Part shown: positions 56,624 to 64,000 of the stretch, one piece after another
How positions within the stretch are numbered: position 1 is the stretch's first letter
How the letters are laid out: each line of letters begins with the position of its first letter
Source: Arthrobacter sp. ZGTC412
Lineage (GTDB): Bacteria > Actinomycetota > Actinomycetes > Actinomycetales > Micrococcaceae
Length of the DNA: 64,000 bases
Assembly (NCBI RefSeq): GCF_002929215.1
Contig: NZ_PJII01000004.1
Span: forward strand, 1-64,000
Direction of reading: 5' to 3'
The notes under the pieces: generated by a model
Databases searched by the model: none
What the model was told of the DNA's origin: nothing
What the model saw: only the letters and a program-made list of their open reading frames with translations
Program-made: the position numbers and the translations under genes

Positions 56624-56649
56624 CTTGTTATTGCGCCTTGCGCATGAGC

Positions 56650-57927
56650 TCAAATCGCGCCGCTGGCCACCAAGGCGTCCTGCTCGTTGTGGGCGAGGTA
56701 GCTTCGCTGGATAGCGATCTGGTCAGCCACGTACTTGGCGTCGTGCCAGACGCCCCAGATGAAGCTGGAGCCGCGGCGCGACTGCCACGGCAATCCCAGG
56801 AAGTAGATACCCGGTTCAGTGGAAACACCGCGCTGCTGGCGGGGCTTGCCTTTCTCGTCGAAGGCGTCCACCTCCAGCCAGCCGTAATCGGTGGCGAAGC
56901 CAGTAGCCCAGACGATCGAGGTAACTCCGGCGCCGGCCAGGTCAAGCTCGAGGACGGGGTTGGTGACGGTCTCCGGGTCAGGCCGCAGGATGCGGGCTTC
57001 AGGCTCTTTGGGGAGATCCAGGCCATTACGTTCGACGTAGGCGTCGGCCTCGTCGAGCAACTCCAGGTAGTGGGCGTCGCCGTTCGCGATGTTCTCGCGG
57101 AGATCCGAGGCGAAGCGCATGGTGCCGGCGTCGAATGCCATGGTCCGTCCGACGAGCTTTATGCCGTTCTCAGCCAGCTCCCGGAAGTCCACCGTGTGGC
57201 CGCCGTCTGCGCCGCTCACGGCGATGGTTACATGCTCTGCGCCCTGCGGGGGTGTGGAGGCGTCCCACTTACCGAGCACACCGAGCCACCAACAAAAGTC
57301 CCGGCCACGGTAGCTGCGCGGCGGCCGGTCATGCGGCCCGACGGAGAGAAAAACTTGCCGGCCCGAGCGCTGGATTTCGGCTGCGATCTGCACGCCGGAG
57401 GAGCCTGCCCCCACCACGAGCACGGCACCCTCCGGAAGCTGGGCCGGGTTTCGATACGTGCTGGAGTGGATCTGCACAAGCTGCGCAGTTTCAGGAACGA
57501 CAGCGGGGATGACAGGCTTTTGGAACGGGCCGGTTGCAGCGACAACGTAGCGGGCGTTGAAGTCGCCGTCAGTCGTCTGCACATGGAAGCCCGGGGCACC
57601 GACGTTCTTCCGAACAGAAGTAACCTCAACGCCGCAGCGGATTGGAGCACCAATCTTCTCTGCATAGGCGGCAAAGTAATTCGCTACCTGTTCCTTGGAA
57701 GGGAACCCACCCGGTTCCACGCCCGTGAAATCCAAGCCTGGGAAACGGTCATGCCAGGCGGGCCCATTCGCTACGAGGGAATCCCACCGCATCGAGCGCC
57801 ACCGCTCGGCAATACGGTCCCGCTCCAGAACCAGATGCGATATTCCGCGTTCACTCAGATGCTCGCTCATCGCTACGCCGGCTTGGCCCGCGCCGACGAC
57901 GAGGACTTCAACCTCTTGGCTTGACAT
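56650..57927 (-). CDS. Flavin-containing monooxygenase-like FAD oxidoreductase
   Basis: This 425-residue FAD/NADPH enzyme has two dinucleotide-binding motifs: VVGAGQAGVAMSEHL at residues 10-24 and VVGAGSSGVQIAAEI near 168. Other blocks (ERWRSMRWDSLVANGPAWHDRFPGL, FQKPVIP, VWATGFATDYGWL) fit the CzcO/FMO-like group. Members oxidise soft nucleophiles such as amines or sulfides. The start follows AGGAGATCAC. It may act on N-containing compounds in line with its neighbours, but the substrate is unknown. It is convergent with aspA. Confidence 0.9.
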   Translation of the reverse strand: MSSQEVEVLVVGAGQAGVAMSEHLSERGISHLVLERDRIAERWRSMRWDSLVANGPAWHDRFPGLDFTGVEPGGFPSKEQVANYFAAYAEKIGAPIRCGVEVTSVRKNVGAPGFHVQTTDGDFNARYVVAATGPFQKPVIPAVVPETAQLVQIHSSTYRNPAQLPEGAVLVVGAGSSGVQIAAEIQRSGRQVFLSVGPHDRPPRSYRGRDFCWWLGVLGKWDASTPPQGAEHVTIAVSGADGGHTVDFRELAENGIKLVGRTMAFDAGTMRFASDLRENIANGDAHYLELLDEADAYVERNGLDLPKEPEARILRPDPETVTNPVLELDLAGAGVTSIVWATGFATDYGWLEVDAFDEKGKPRQQRGVSTEPGIYFLGLPWQSRRGSSFIWGVWHDAKYVADQIAIQRSYLAHNEQDALVASGAI

Positions 57928-58303
57928 GTGATCTCCTATTCCGGCAAATCGCCGCAGCGCTCACTGACGGGCGCGCTACCAAAAAGATGGCGTCCGTCGC
58001 CGCTCCCTTCCTTGGGAAATTCGGCTGAACTACTGGTGCTGCGGCGCATTTCTGTGGATGAATAACTTCATTCTCACGCGTGCCACTGCATCTGCATAGC
58101 TCATAAATTTGAGCAATCACATCTGAAAATTCGATTTGCACTGGAACTGCGCCTGTGTGAGCGAGGGCGGAGAAGCTTGACGCAACGCCTTCCAGTACCT
58201 CGACCTGAGCTTCTCCGCCGCCGTCGGTTTCGTGGCGAACCACCACCACCGAGACCGCCCGGAGCCCACGGTCCGCCGCAGAAGGACCTATCCCTGCCCG
58301 GCA
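57928..58303. other. Non-coding stretch upstream of the monooxygenase gene
   Basis: I see no gene in this 376-base stretch between the divergent starts of the monooxygenase and a decayed permease. Bases 58030-58130 are AT-richer than the surroundings and could hold the monooxygenase promoter. Confidence 0.45.
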
Positions 58304-58935
58304 ATGGAACTCCCGAAAGCTCTGGGACATCCCAACTACGCAGCCATAATCCTGGTCAGCCTCGTGTGCCTTGTGCCGCTCGCGGTTATGCTGCGCATCG
58401 CAGTCACACCCCAGATCGACTGGCGCCAGATGCCCATCGATTGGCTACAGGCTGCCGACTGGACCGCCTTCGAGCGCGTTCTGGGCAGCACCTTCCCCCG
58501 CGCATTGCTCAACAGCTTTCTCATCGCCTTGATCACCACGGCCATCGTCGTCGTGCTGTCCCCTATGGGAGGCCACGCGCTTGCCGGGGATGAAGGGCAA
58601 GCACAAGGACCGCTTCCTCTTCCTCGTCATGAGCACACGCATGGGACCTGCTGTGGTCTTCGCGCTGCCGATCTATCTCCTGGCAGCAGGCGCAGGCCTC
58701 ATCGATACGTAAGCTGGAATTATCGCCGTCTACATCGTCTACAACCTGGCCTTCGGCATCTGGATGATGCACGGCTTCTTCCTGGACATCCCCTCCGAGG
58801 TCGAAGAGGCTGGCCTGGTGGACGGGCGGGTCGATGTTCGCCGCAAGCACCCTCGGCATCCTGCCTCCCGTCATCTTCGGCATTCTGACCCGGAAGTGGC
58901 TGGGGAAGGGACTCTCCGGAGGCCTCGTTGACTGA
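58304..58935 (+). pseudogene. Decayed MalG-type sugar ABC transporter permease
   Basis: The first 90 codons read as a sugar permease N terminus (AAIILVSLVCLVPLAVMLRI, then LLNSFLIALITTAIVVVLS). A frameshift near 58566 moves the protein to another frame, which reads KDRFLFLVMSTRMGPAVVFALPIYLLA, then a TAA near 58706, then AVYIVYNLAFGIWMMHGFF and the EAA loop EVEEAGLVDG. Another shift and a deletion lead to GILPPVIFGILTRKWLGKGLSGGLVD and a stop. No binding protein, partner permease or sugar enzyme is nearby, so it is a lone relic. Confidence 0.8.
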
Positions 58936-59085
58936 GTGGGTGCCTGTAAATAAGTTCGGTGCCGGCGGCAAGGGCCAAATTGCCCGCCCACTGGCGTTGT
59001 ACGGGTGGTACAGGTCCACGAGAAGGCTCGGCGGCGGCATGAATGGGCCTTCCGCTGGTGAAGAAGCTGTCGCTACGCTGATCCG

Positions 59086-59583
59086 ATGGAATCGGCACTG
59101 GCCTCGTGGGGCGACTTCAACGTGGCTATCGCTGGTGCTGGAGCGGCCCTCGGCGGGCTGCTCATCGTGGCGTTGTCGGTCAACATCAAACAGATCGCGG
59201 AATCACGGGGCCTCGCCGCCCGCGCAGGGGCCGCCATTTCCGCCCTGATCCTTGGCGTGGTCCTTGCCTGCGCAGCACTCATCCCGGACCAGCCGCTGTG
59301 GGTGTTCGGAATCGAGGTCCTGGTCGGAACCCTGGCCGGAGGAGTCATCGCAGCCCTCGCCGCCCGAGCGATTCTTCAGGACGACACTCCTGAACGTCCA
59401 CGCAACTGGGATACCCAGCACATCGTGTCATTTGTGTTCCCTCTCGTCATCTACGCTGCCGGGGCCGCGCTGCTCTTACTCTCCATGCCTGCAGGTTTGC
59501 TCGTAGTGGCCCTCGCCACGATCGTGGCACTGATCGGCGCCGTAATTTTCTCGTGGGTTGCGCTCGTCGAGATTCTGCGCTGA
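59086..59583 (+). CDS. Membrane protein of unknown function, 165 residues
   Basis: Four to five membrane helices are seen (for example AIAGAGAALGGLLIVALSVNI, AGAAISALILGVVLACAAL, VFGIEVLVGTLAGGVIAALAA, ALLLLSMPAGLLVVALATIVALIGAVIF). The opening MESALASWGDFNVAIAGAGAALGGL is shared by a group of small actinobacterial membrane proteins. Role unknown. No strong ribosome site is seen upstream. Confidence 0.8.
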   Translation: MESALASWGDFNVAIAGAGAALGGLLIVALSVNIKQIAESRGLAARAGAAISALILGVVLACAALIPDQPLWVFGIEVLVGTLAGGVIAALAARAILQDDTPERPRNWDTQHIVSFVFPLVIYAAGAALLLLSMPAGLLVVALATIVALIGAVIFSWVALVEILR

Positions 59584-59650
59584 CGGGTATCCCTGGGCCA
59601 AGTGGGACGCCGCCCCGGACGAGTGCAGAGGGGTTCATCAACGTTGTTGA

Positions 59651-60616
59651 TCAGGGCGAGCCCGCTGGCCCAAGCCGGGCGTCAAAACGGCGCCTGTACT
59701 CCGTCGGCGTCGTGGAAAAGGTGGCTGCAAAGTTCTGCCGGAGCGTGACTGCGTTGCCGAATCCGCAGTCGGCAGAGATCTGGTCGATCGACAGATCAGT
59801 GGTCTCGAGCAACCGCCGGGCTGCGTCCAGGCGGCGAGCGCGGATCCAGGCGGCCGGCGTCGTTCCCGTTGCGGCCCGGAACGCGCGGACAAATGTGCGG
59901 CGGCTCAGGTGCGCCTGCGCCGCAAGCAGGTCAATGGTCAGCGGTTCACCCAAGCGGCCCAGGGCCCATTCAAGCAGCCGGGAGATGGGATCGTCGGTGG
60001 AGCGGGACGGAACAGGACGCTCAATATATTGCGCCTGTCCACCCTCCCTGTGCGGAGCGATGACAAGGCTGCGTGCCACCTGGTTCGCCGCCTCCGCTCC
60101 AAGCTTTGTACGCACAAGGTGCAGGCAGGCGTCCAATGCAGAGGCTGTGCCGGCCGAGGTCAGGACGTCGCCGTGGTCGATGTAGAGCACCGACTGATCA
60201 AGGGCGATATCCGGGTGCCGCCCGGCAAGGGACTCAAATGCCTGCCAATGCGTAACTGCCCGGCGCCCTGCCAGCAACCCCGCATCTGCGAGGGGAATCG
60301 CACCAAGGCACAGCCCTAGAATCGGCACCGCCCGCCCGTGTGCCCCTTGAAGCACGTGCCGCAGCGAATCGCTGAGGACGCGCCCGTCGTCGAACCATGA
60401 AGGCACCACCACGACGTCGGCCTCTTCCGCCGCCTCCGGCCCTTTCACCTCACCCAGCCGGTAGCCCTCAGCGGTTGTAACCTCGCCCTCCTGGTCGGAG
60501 AAAAGAAAGGTCTTCCACTCGGCCAGGCCTTGACGGGCCACCTCGTCAAAAACCATCTGCGGAACAGCAAGGTGAAACATCGTTGCCCCATCGAAGGCAT
60601 AGACCGCGATCCTCAT
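59651..60616 (-). CDS. GlxA-type AraC regulator (DJ-1/PfpI domain)
   Basis: This 321-residue regulator has an N-terminal DJ-1/PfpI-like domain (RIAVYAFDGATMFHLAVP, with the nucleophile-elbow region LGLCLGAIPLADAGLLAGRRAVTHW) and a C-terminal AraC helix-turn-helix pair (DLLAAQAHLSRRTFVRAFRAATGTTPAAWI and ISADCGFGNAVTLRQNF). The start at 60616 (MRIAVYAFDG) is the family start; the frame is open a long way upstream over the divergent gene, but that is not coding. It is divergent from the cysteine hydrolase, which it probably controls. The ligand is unknown. Confidence 0.93.
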   Translation of the reverse strand: MRIAVYAFDGATMFHLAVPQMVFDEVARQGLAEWKTFLFSDQEGEVTTAEGYRLGEVKGPEAAEEADVVVVPSWFDDGRVLSDSLRHVLQGAHGRAVPILGLCLGAIPLADAGLLAGRRAVTHWQAFESLAGRHPDIALDQSVLYIDHGDVLTSAGTASALDACLHLVRTKLGAEAANQVARSLVIAPHREGGQAQYIERPVPSRSTDDPISRLLEWALGRLGEPLTIDLLAAQAHLSRRTFVRAFRAATGTTPAAWIRARRLDAARRLLETTDLSIDQISADCGFGNAVTLRQNFAATFSTTPTEYRRRFDARLGPAGSP

Positions 60617-60751
60617 TCTGACCCCTTCCACCGCATTGGCCCGAATCCATCGTATATGCGCCTTCGTGCCACTGTTGATGCACATTGGCAGCGGGAAGAC
60701 TGGAACAGTTGCCAGAAGGCAGCCGAGAGAACCCCCAGGGAGAAAACAAAC

Positions 60752-61390
60752 ATGAGCACCCCTCGTCGCGCCCTCATCCTCATTGACGTGCAGCAGCAAT
60801 ACTTTGGCGGCCCCCTCGAAATTCAGTACCCGCCGCACCAAGAGTCCCTGCCCATGATTGCGAAGGCCGTTGACGCCGCCACCGCCGCCGGCATTCCGAT
60901 TGCCGTGATCCAGCACTCTGCCGGCGCTGGTGCGCCCGTCTTCGCGCCCGGCACGCCGGGATTCGAGCTGCACCCCGAGATTGAACGCCGCAAAACCGGC
61001 GCATGGAAGGCGCTTGTTAAGCAGTACGGTTCCGTTTACGCCGGTACCGACCTCGCCGCATGGCTGCGGAAGCACGACGTCGACACGGTCACCTTGGTGG
61101 GCTACATGACCAACAACTGCGTGCTGGCCTCCGCCGTGGAGGCAGAGTTCCTTGGCTTCACCACCGAAGTCCTTTCAGATGCCACCGGCGCCGTCAACCT
61201 CGCCAACGACGCAGGTTTCGCTGATGCAAAGACCGTGCACACGACACTGCTCGCGCTGCTGAACTCGAACTGGGCAGCAGTAGCGGATACCGAGACCTGG
61301 ACCCATGTACTGGGCGCCGGGCAGGCCCTCAATAGGAGCGACCTCGGCAGCTCCGCAATCGCCGGCTCGGAGCTCGTCCCCCAGGCGTAG
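60752..61390 (+). CDS. Isochorismatase-like cysteine hydrolase
   Basis: This 212-residue protein has the isochorismatase-like fold: ALILIDVQQQYFGG with the catalytic Asp, Lys near KTGAWKALV, and the nucleophile Cys in VGYMTNNCVLASAVEAEF. Members include nicotinamidases, N-carbamoylsarcosine amidases and ureidoacrylate hydrolases; which one cannot be told. The start at 60752 is after AGGGAG. It is divergent from the GlxA-type regulator (135 bases apart), the usual pairing. Confidence 0.92.
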   Translation: MSTPRRALILIDVQQQYFGGPLEIQYPPHQESLPMIAKAVDAATAAGIPIAVIQHSAGAGAPVFAPGTPGFELHPEIERRKTGAWKALVKQYGSVYAGTDLAAWLRKHDVDTVTLVGYMTNNCVLASAVEAEFLGFTTEVLSDATGAVNLANDAGFADAKTVHTTLLALLNSNWAAVADTETWTHVLGAGQALNRSDLGSSAIAGSELVPQA

Positions 61391-61405
61391 CCAGCCGCCC
61401 CGGCC

Positions 61406-61432
61406 TTCCCACCTGTTTCCGCCGGGTGGGAA
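61406..61432 (+). terminator. Hairpin after the cysteine hydrolase gene
   Basis: An eight-base stem (TTCCCACC and GGTGGGAA) with an 11-base loop begins 16 bases past the hydrolase stop. A second hairpin follows at 61454. Confidence 0.6.
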
Positions 61433-61453
61433 GCACGGGGAACACCCCAGCAC

Positions 61454-61475
61454 TTCCCCTGTTGCATCAGGGGAA
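61454..61475 (+). promoter_or_regulatory. Leader hairpin upstream of the SMR pair
   Basis: A perfect eight-base stem (TTCCCCTG and CAGGGGAA) with loop TTGCAT lies 31 bases before the first SMR start. It could be a second terminator or a control element. Its loop lacks the ACGR sequence of guanidine-II riboswitches. Confidence 0.4.
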
Positions 61476-61506
61476 CCAAGCCTGAACGATTTCAAGGACT
61501 GTTGAC

Positions 61507-61863
61507 ATGAAGTGGATTCTCCTCGCCGCCGCGATTCTGAGTGAGGTGACGGCGTCCCTCTCCTTGAAAGCGGCGCTTGATAATCCTGCGTTCTTCGTCG
61601 GGGTTGTTCTCGGTTATTCCGCTTCCTTCGCTTTCCTCGCAGCAGTCCTCCGTAAAGGCCTGGGGCTCGGGGTCGCCTACGGTATCTGGGCTGCGCTGGG
61701 AGTAACACTCACGGTGCTGCTGGCCGCCCTCCTCTTTGGCGAAGCGCTCACCCCGGTGATGATGATCGGCGTCGCCATGGTCATCGCCGGCGTGCTCTGC
61801 GTGGAACTCGGGTCACACAAAGAACCGGCAAAAGAACCCGCGAAAGAAATGGTTGGCTCATGA
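61507..61863 (+). CDS. SMR family multidrug efflux subunit 1
   Basis: This 118-residue protein has four helices and the conserved membrane Glu in ILSEVTAS (Glu13). The C-terminal helix block (GEALTPVMMIGVAMVIAGVLCVELG) is typical. A short lysine-rich tail (KEPAKEPAKE) follows. Its TGA overlaps the ATG of the next SMR gene. Paired SMR genes usually encode obligate heterodimers that expel quaternary amines or polyamines, which would fit the amine-rich surroundings. Confidence 0.93.
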   Translation: MKWILLAAAILSEVTASLSLKAALDNPAFFVGVVLGYSASFAFLAAVLRKGLGLGVAYGIWAALGVTLTVLLAALLFGEALTPVMMIGVAMVIAGVLCVELGSHKEPAKEPAKEMVGS

Positions 61864-62180
61864 TGTGGCTGTTGCTGGCGGCGGCAATCCTCACCGAGGT
61901 GACCGCCACCCTGTTCCTGCGCGTCGCATCCACCGGTAAGCGGCGCTGGTACGTACCTGTCGGCGTCGGGTACTTCCTGGCGTTCACGCTCCTCACCCTG
62001 ACCCTGGATCAGGGAATGAGCCTCGGAGTTGCCTACGGCATCTGGGCCGCCGCCGGCGTCGCACTGACCGCCCTTGCCAGCCGTGTCTTCTTCAAGGAGA
62101 CGATCACACCCGTCATGATGCTCGGGCTCGGCCTCATCATCGGCGGCGTCCTGCTCATCGAACTGGGCGCAGCGCACTAG
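61860..62180 (+). CDS. SMR family multidrug efflux subunit 2
   Basis: This 106-residue protein has four helices and the conserved Glu in ILTEVTAT (Glu13 or 14). It starts with the ATG at 61860 overlapping the first SMR stop (ATGATG), and ends without a tail. Together with the preceding gene it should form an antiparallel heterodimer exchanging protons for a cationic compound. The 185 bases after it have a hairpin-like repeat near 62270 and no gene. Confidence 0.93.
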   Translation: MMWLLLAAAILTEVTATLFLRVASTGKRRWYVPVGVGYFLAFTLLTLTLDQGMSLGVAYGIWAAAGVALTALASRVFFKETITPVMMLGLGLIIGGVLLIELGAAH

Positions 62181-62365
62181 GCAGCAGATGGTGGATGTGG
62201 CGTTCCATGCCTGCGTTGACGTAACCGGCGTCACCGTCTTATTCTTGATGAAACGATTCAAGGGAAAGGGCTTTCCGAAGCCTTTGAACCCTTCAAGGTC
62301 ACGTCGACCATCCGGAACAGGACAGTTCCGGTTCCTTGCCAATGACGACGAAGGAATTCCTCCGA

Positions 62366-63769
62366 ATGAGCACCATCCCCGGTGAAAGCCATCCAATCCC
62401 CGAAGCCAGCGCTGGCAAGCGGGATCCGAAGAAGGCCGCAATGAGCGGCTGGATCGGCAGCGCACTTGAGTACTACGACTTCGCCCTGTACTCGCTGGCC
62501 GCCACGCTGATCTTCCCCGCCATCTTCTTCCCGTCCGAGAACAAGACCGTGGCCATCATCGCCTCGCTGGCCACCTACGCGGTGGGCTACGTCTCCCGCC
62601 CCATCGGCGCTGTGGTCCTGGGCGCGTACGGTGACCGGCACGGCCGCAAGCAGGTGCTCGTCTTTGCCATGCTGCTGATGGGCTTCGCGACGTTCGCCGT
62701 CGGACTGCTGCCCACGTACGGACAGGTGGGCGTCCTGGCACCGATCCTCCTGGTGATCCTCCGCCTGATCCAGGGCTTCGCCGTCGCCGGTGAACTGGGC
62801 GGAGCCAGCGCGATGATCGTGGAGCACTCCCCCGACGCCAGGCGCGGCTTCTTCGCAAGCTTCAGCCTGCAGGGCACACAGGTGGGCTCCATCCTTGCCA
62901 CCGCCGTGCTCCTTCCCCTTGCAGCCATCCTCCCCGCCGACCAGTTCCAGTCCTGGGGCTGGCGCATCCCGTTCCTGCTCAGCGCCTTCGTGATCCTGGC
63001 CGGCTACATCATCCGCCGCCGCGTGCAGGAGCCGCCGGCATACCTGGCGCAGACCGGAGCCAGCAAGGCGAAGCCCCGGTTCCCCCTCGTTGACCTCGTC
63101 CGCAGCCACCCCTGGGTTATGGTCCGCTGTGTCATCATGACGTTCACCAACGTGATCGGCATGGCAACGCTCATCTTCGGCGTCTCCTACGCCACCCAGG
63201 AGGGCTACGGGAACGGCTTCATTAGCAGCGAATTCCTCTGGGTGACCCTCATTGCCAACGTGGCCGCCGTGGCCACCATCCCGCTCTTCGGCGCACTCTC
63301 CGACAGGATCGGCCGGCGGATGCTGATGGTGGCCGGCGGCATCGGCGGCGGCGTGCTGGCCGGCGGATACCTGTGGGCCATCGAGCAGGGAAGCCTGGCA
63401 CTGGTCTTCGTCTGCATCGTGATTGTCCAAGGCATCTTCTTCCAGATGTGGAATGCCACCTTTGCCACGTTCTTCCAGGAGCAGTTCCCCATGCGGATCC
63501 GCGTGACAGGGTTCGCCGTGTCGCAGAATTTGGGCCTCATGATCGCGTCGTTCTTCCCGAGCATCTTCACCGCGATCGCTCCCCCGGGATCCACCAACGT
63601 CCCCCTGGTCATCGGGCTGACCACGTTCGGTATCTGCGCCGTCGCAGCGCTGGCCACGCTCCTGTCCCCCGACACCAGGGGCAAGTCGCTTGATGACCTG
63701 GAGGCCCACAAAGCTGGCACTGAATCTGCAGAGCCCGCCATTGCGCGGGAGAGCGTGACGGCGAGCTGA
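62366..63769 (+). CDS. MFS transporter, metabolite:H+ symporter (MHS) family
   Basis: This 467-residue, twelve-helix transporter has the MHS signature SALEYYDFALYSLAATLIFPAIFFP near the start, the loop motif GAYGDRHGRKQVLV, and RLIQGFAVAGELGGASAMIVEHSP. The family imports organic acids, shikimate, proline or betaine. The ATG at 62366 fits the family; earlier starts at 62336 or 62342 would add about 10 residues. Its C-terminal tail is acidic. It is followed by a strong hairpin. The substrate cannot be read from sequence. Confidence 0.92.
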   Translation: MSTIPGESHPIPEASAGKRDPKKAAMSGWIGSALEYYDFALYSLAATLIFPAIFFPSENKTVAIIASLATYAVGYVSRPIGAVVLGAYGDRHGRKQVLVFAMLLMGFATFAVGLLPTYGQVGVLAPILLVILRLIQGFAVAGELGGASAMIVEHSPDARRGFFASFSLQGTQVGSILATAVLLPLAAILPADQFQSWGWRIPFLLSAFVILAGYIIRRRVQEPPAYLAQTGASKAKPRFPLVDLVRSHPWVMVRCVIMTFTNVIGMATLIFGVSYATQEGYGNGFISSEFLWVTLIANVAAVATIPLFGALSDRIGRRMLMVAGGIGGGVLAGGYLWAIEQGSLALVFVCIVIVQGIFFQMWNATFATFFQEQFPMRIRVTGFAVSQNLGLMIASFFPSIFTAIAPPGSTNVPLVIGLTTFGICAVAALATLLSPDTRGKSLDDLEAHKAGTESAEPAIARESVTAS

Positions 63770-63810
63770 CTGAGCAACATGGGCGGGCTAACTTGAGTGG
63801 CACCCAAGGC

Positions 63811-63848
63811 AAGCGGTCGACGGCGGGACTTCCCGCCGTCGGCCGCTT
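63811..63848 (+). terminator. GC-rich hairpin after the MFS gene
   Basis: An 18-base stem (AAGCGGTCGACGGCGGGA and its complement, one mismatch) with a two-base spacer begins 42 bases past the MFS stop. It belongs to the GACGGCGGG hairpin family. Confidence 0.75.
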
Positions 63849-63963
63849 GCGTTAAGCGTCGGCACTGAGGGGTCTCTCCCCGCACTCCCGCTCGTGGTTA
63901 CATAGGAGGGTTGAACCGGCCGCCCGAGTCCGACCACGGCCTCGGCCACATGGAAGGAAGCAC

Positions 63964-64000
63964 ATGACCGATCCCCAGGAACACCCCCCGGTCCCCACGC
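63964..64000 (+). CDS. Start of a gene cut by the window end
   Basis: An ATG at 63964 follows AAGGAAGCAC, a good ribosome site, and opens a proline-rich frame (MTDPQEHPPVPT) that runs off the window. Only 12 codons are visible, so no function can be given. Confidence 0.5.
   Translation, partial: MTDPQEHPPVPT

Noticed and set aside
61391-61506. Guanidine riboswitch ahead of the SMR genes
   Set aside because: Two hairpins are present but their loops lack the ACGR motif, and the conserved guanidine-I core is absent.
62258-63709. 483-codon minus-strand frame opposite the MFS transporter
   Set aside because: It consists of His/Glu/Gly/Asp-rich shadow sequence without a domain; the plus-strand MHS transporter explains the region.

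Overview
The window looks like chromosomal DNA of a high-GC actinobacterium of the family Micrococcaceae, most likely Arthrobacter or Pseudarthrobacter. The grounds are GC-rich third positions, frequent GTG starts and ATGA/GTGA overlaps, the protein families present (an Arthrobacter-type copper amine oxidase, a fused ECF transporter, a B12-dependent MetH) and the amine and C1 catabolic layout. The genus is inferred from general familiarity, not from a search. No rRNA, tRNA, CRISPR array, replication origin or intact insertion sequence was seen.

Positions 1-7.7 kb hold a minus-strand operon, gcvP-gcvT-gcvH-glyA-sdaA, behind a tandem glycine riboswitch and a recognisable promoter. It can take glycine through 5,10-methylene-THF and serine to pyruvate. 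Positions 7.8-15.2 kb are small housekeeping or unknown genes (VOC, DUF427, DUF3846, GPP34, a serine hydrolase lipoprotein, GNAT, SRPBCC, a methyltransferase and a 44-residue basic protein). They are punctuated by a family of near-identical GC-rich hairpins.

Positions 15.3-18.7 kb encode a lipoprotein and a 954-residue EcfT-EcfA-EcfA-EcfS fusion, a candidate vitamin (possibly cobalamin) importer. metH (24.1-27.7 kb) and a heterodimeric ABC exporter (32.5-36.2 kb) follow. The stretches between these three core loci are mosaic. Next to each core gene lies a second, diverged copy of its 3' end: an ECF tail at 22.7-22.86 kb, a metH tail at 23.46 kb and an ABC tail at 31.0-31.7 kb. Accessory genes sit between real and remnant tails: a subtilisin-like protease, glutathione-independent formaldehyde dehydrogenase, a 5'-truncated DUF6994 gene, a low-GC SRPBCC gene, and a divergent pair made of an unknown protein and an ORC/CDC6-like ATPase. 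This looks like repeated import of donor DNA into two hotspots flanking metH.

Positions 36.4-44.7 kb form an N-methylamine catabolic locus. A minus-strand operon carries an APC permease, a DmmA-like subunit, a flavin/2Fe-2S reductase, a haem-dependent oxidative N-demethylase, a small protein, a succinate-semialdehyde-type dehydrogenase and an HPP membrane protein. It is divergent from a FadR-type GntR regulator that is translationally coupled to a soluble Cache-domain protein. Two inverted copies of a 12-base sequence lie in the shared control region. Positions 45-51.7 kb form a primary-amine locus (APC permease, aldehyde dehydrogenase, copper amine oxidase, TetR). Positions 51.75-56.5 kb hold LysR, RidA, DUF1028, M20 hydrolase and aspartase, a compact route that probably ends in aspartate to fumarate plus ammonia.

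Positions 56.6-64 kb carry a flavin monooxygenase, a decayed sugar ABC permease, a membrane protein, a GlxA-type regulator divergent from an isochorismatase-like hydrolase, a paired SMR exporter, an MHS-type MFS transporter and the first codons of a further gene. Overall the window is dominated by breakdown of amines, glycine and amino acids, with C1 units and formaldehyde handled by gcv, fdhA and metH.
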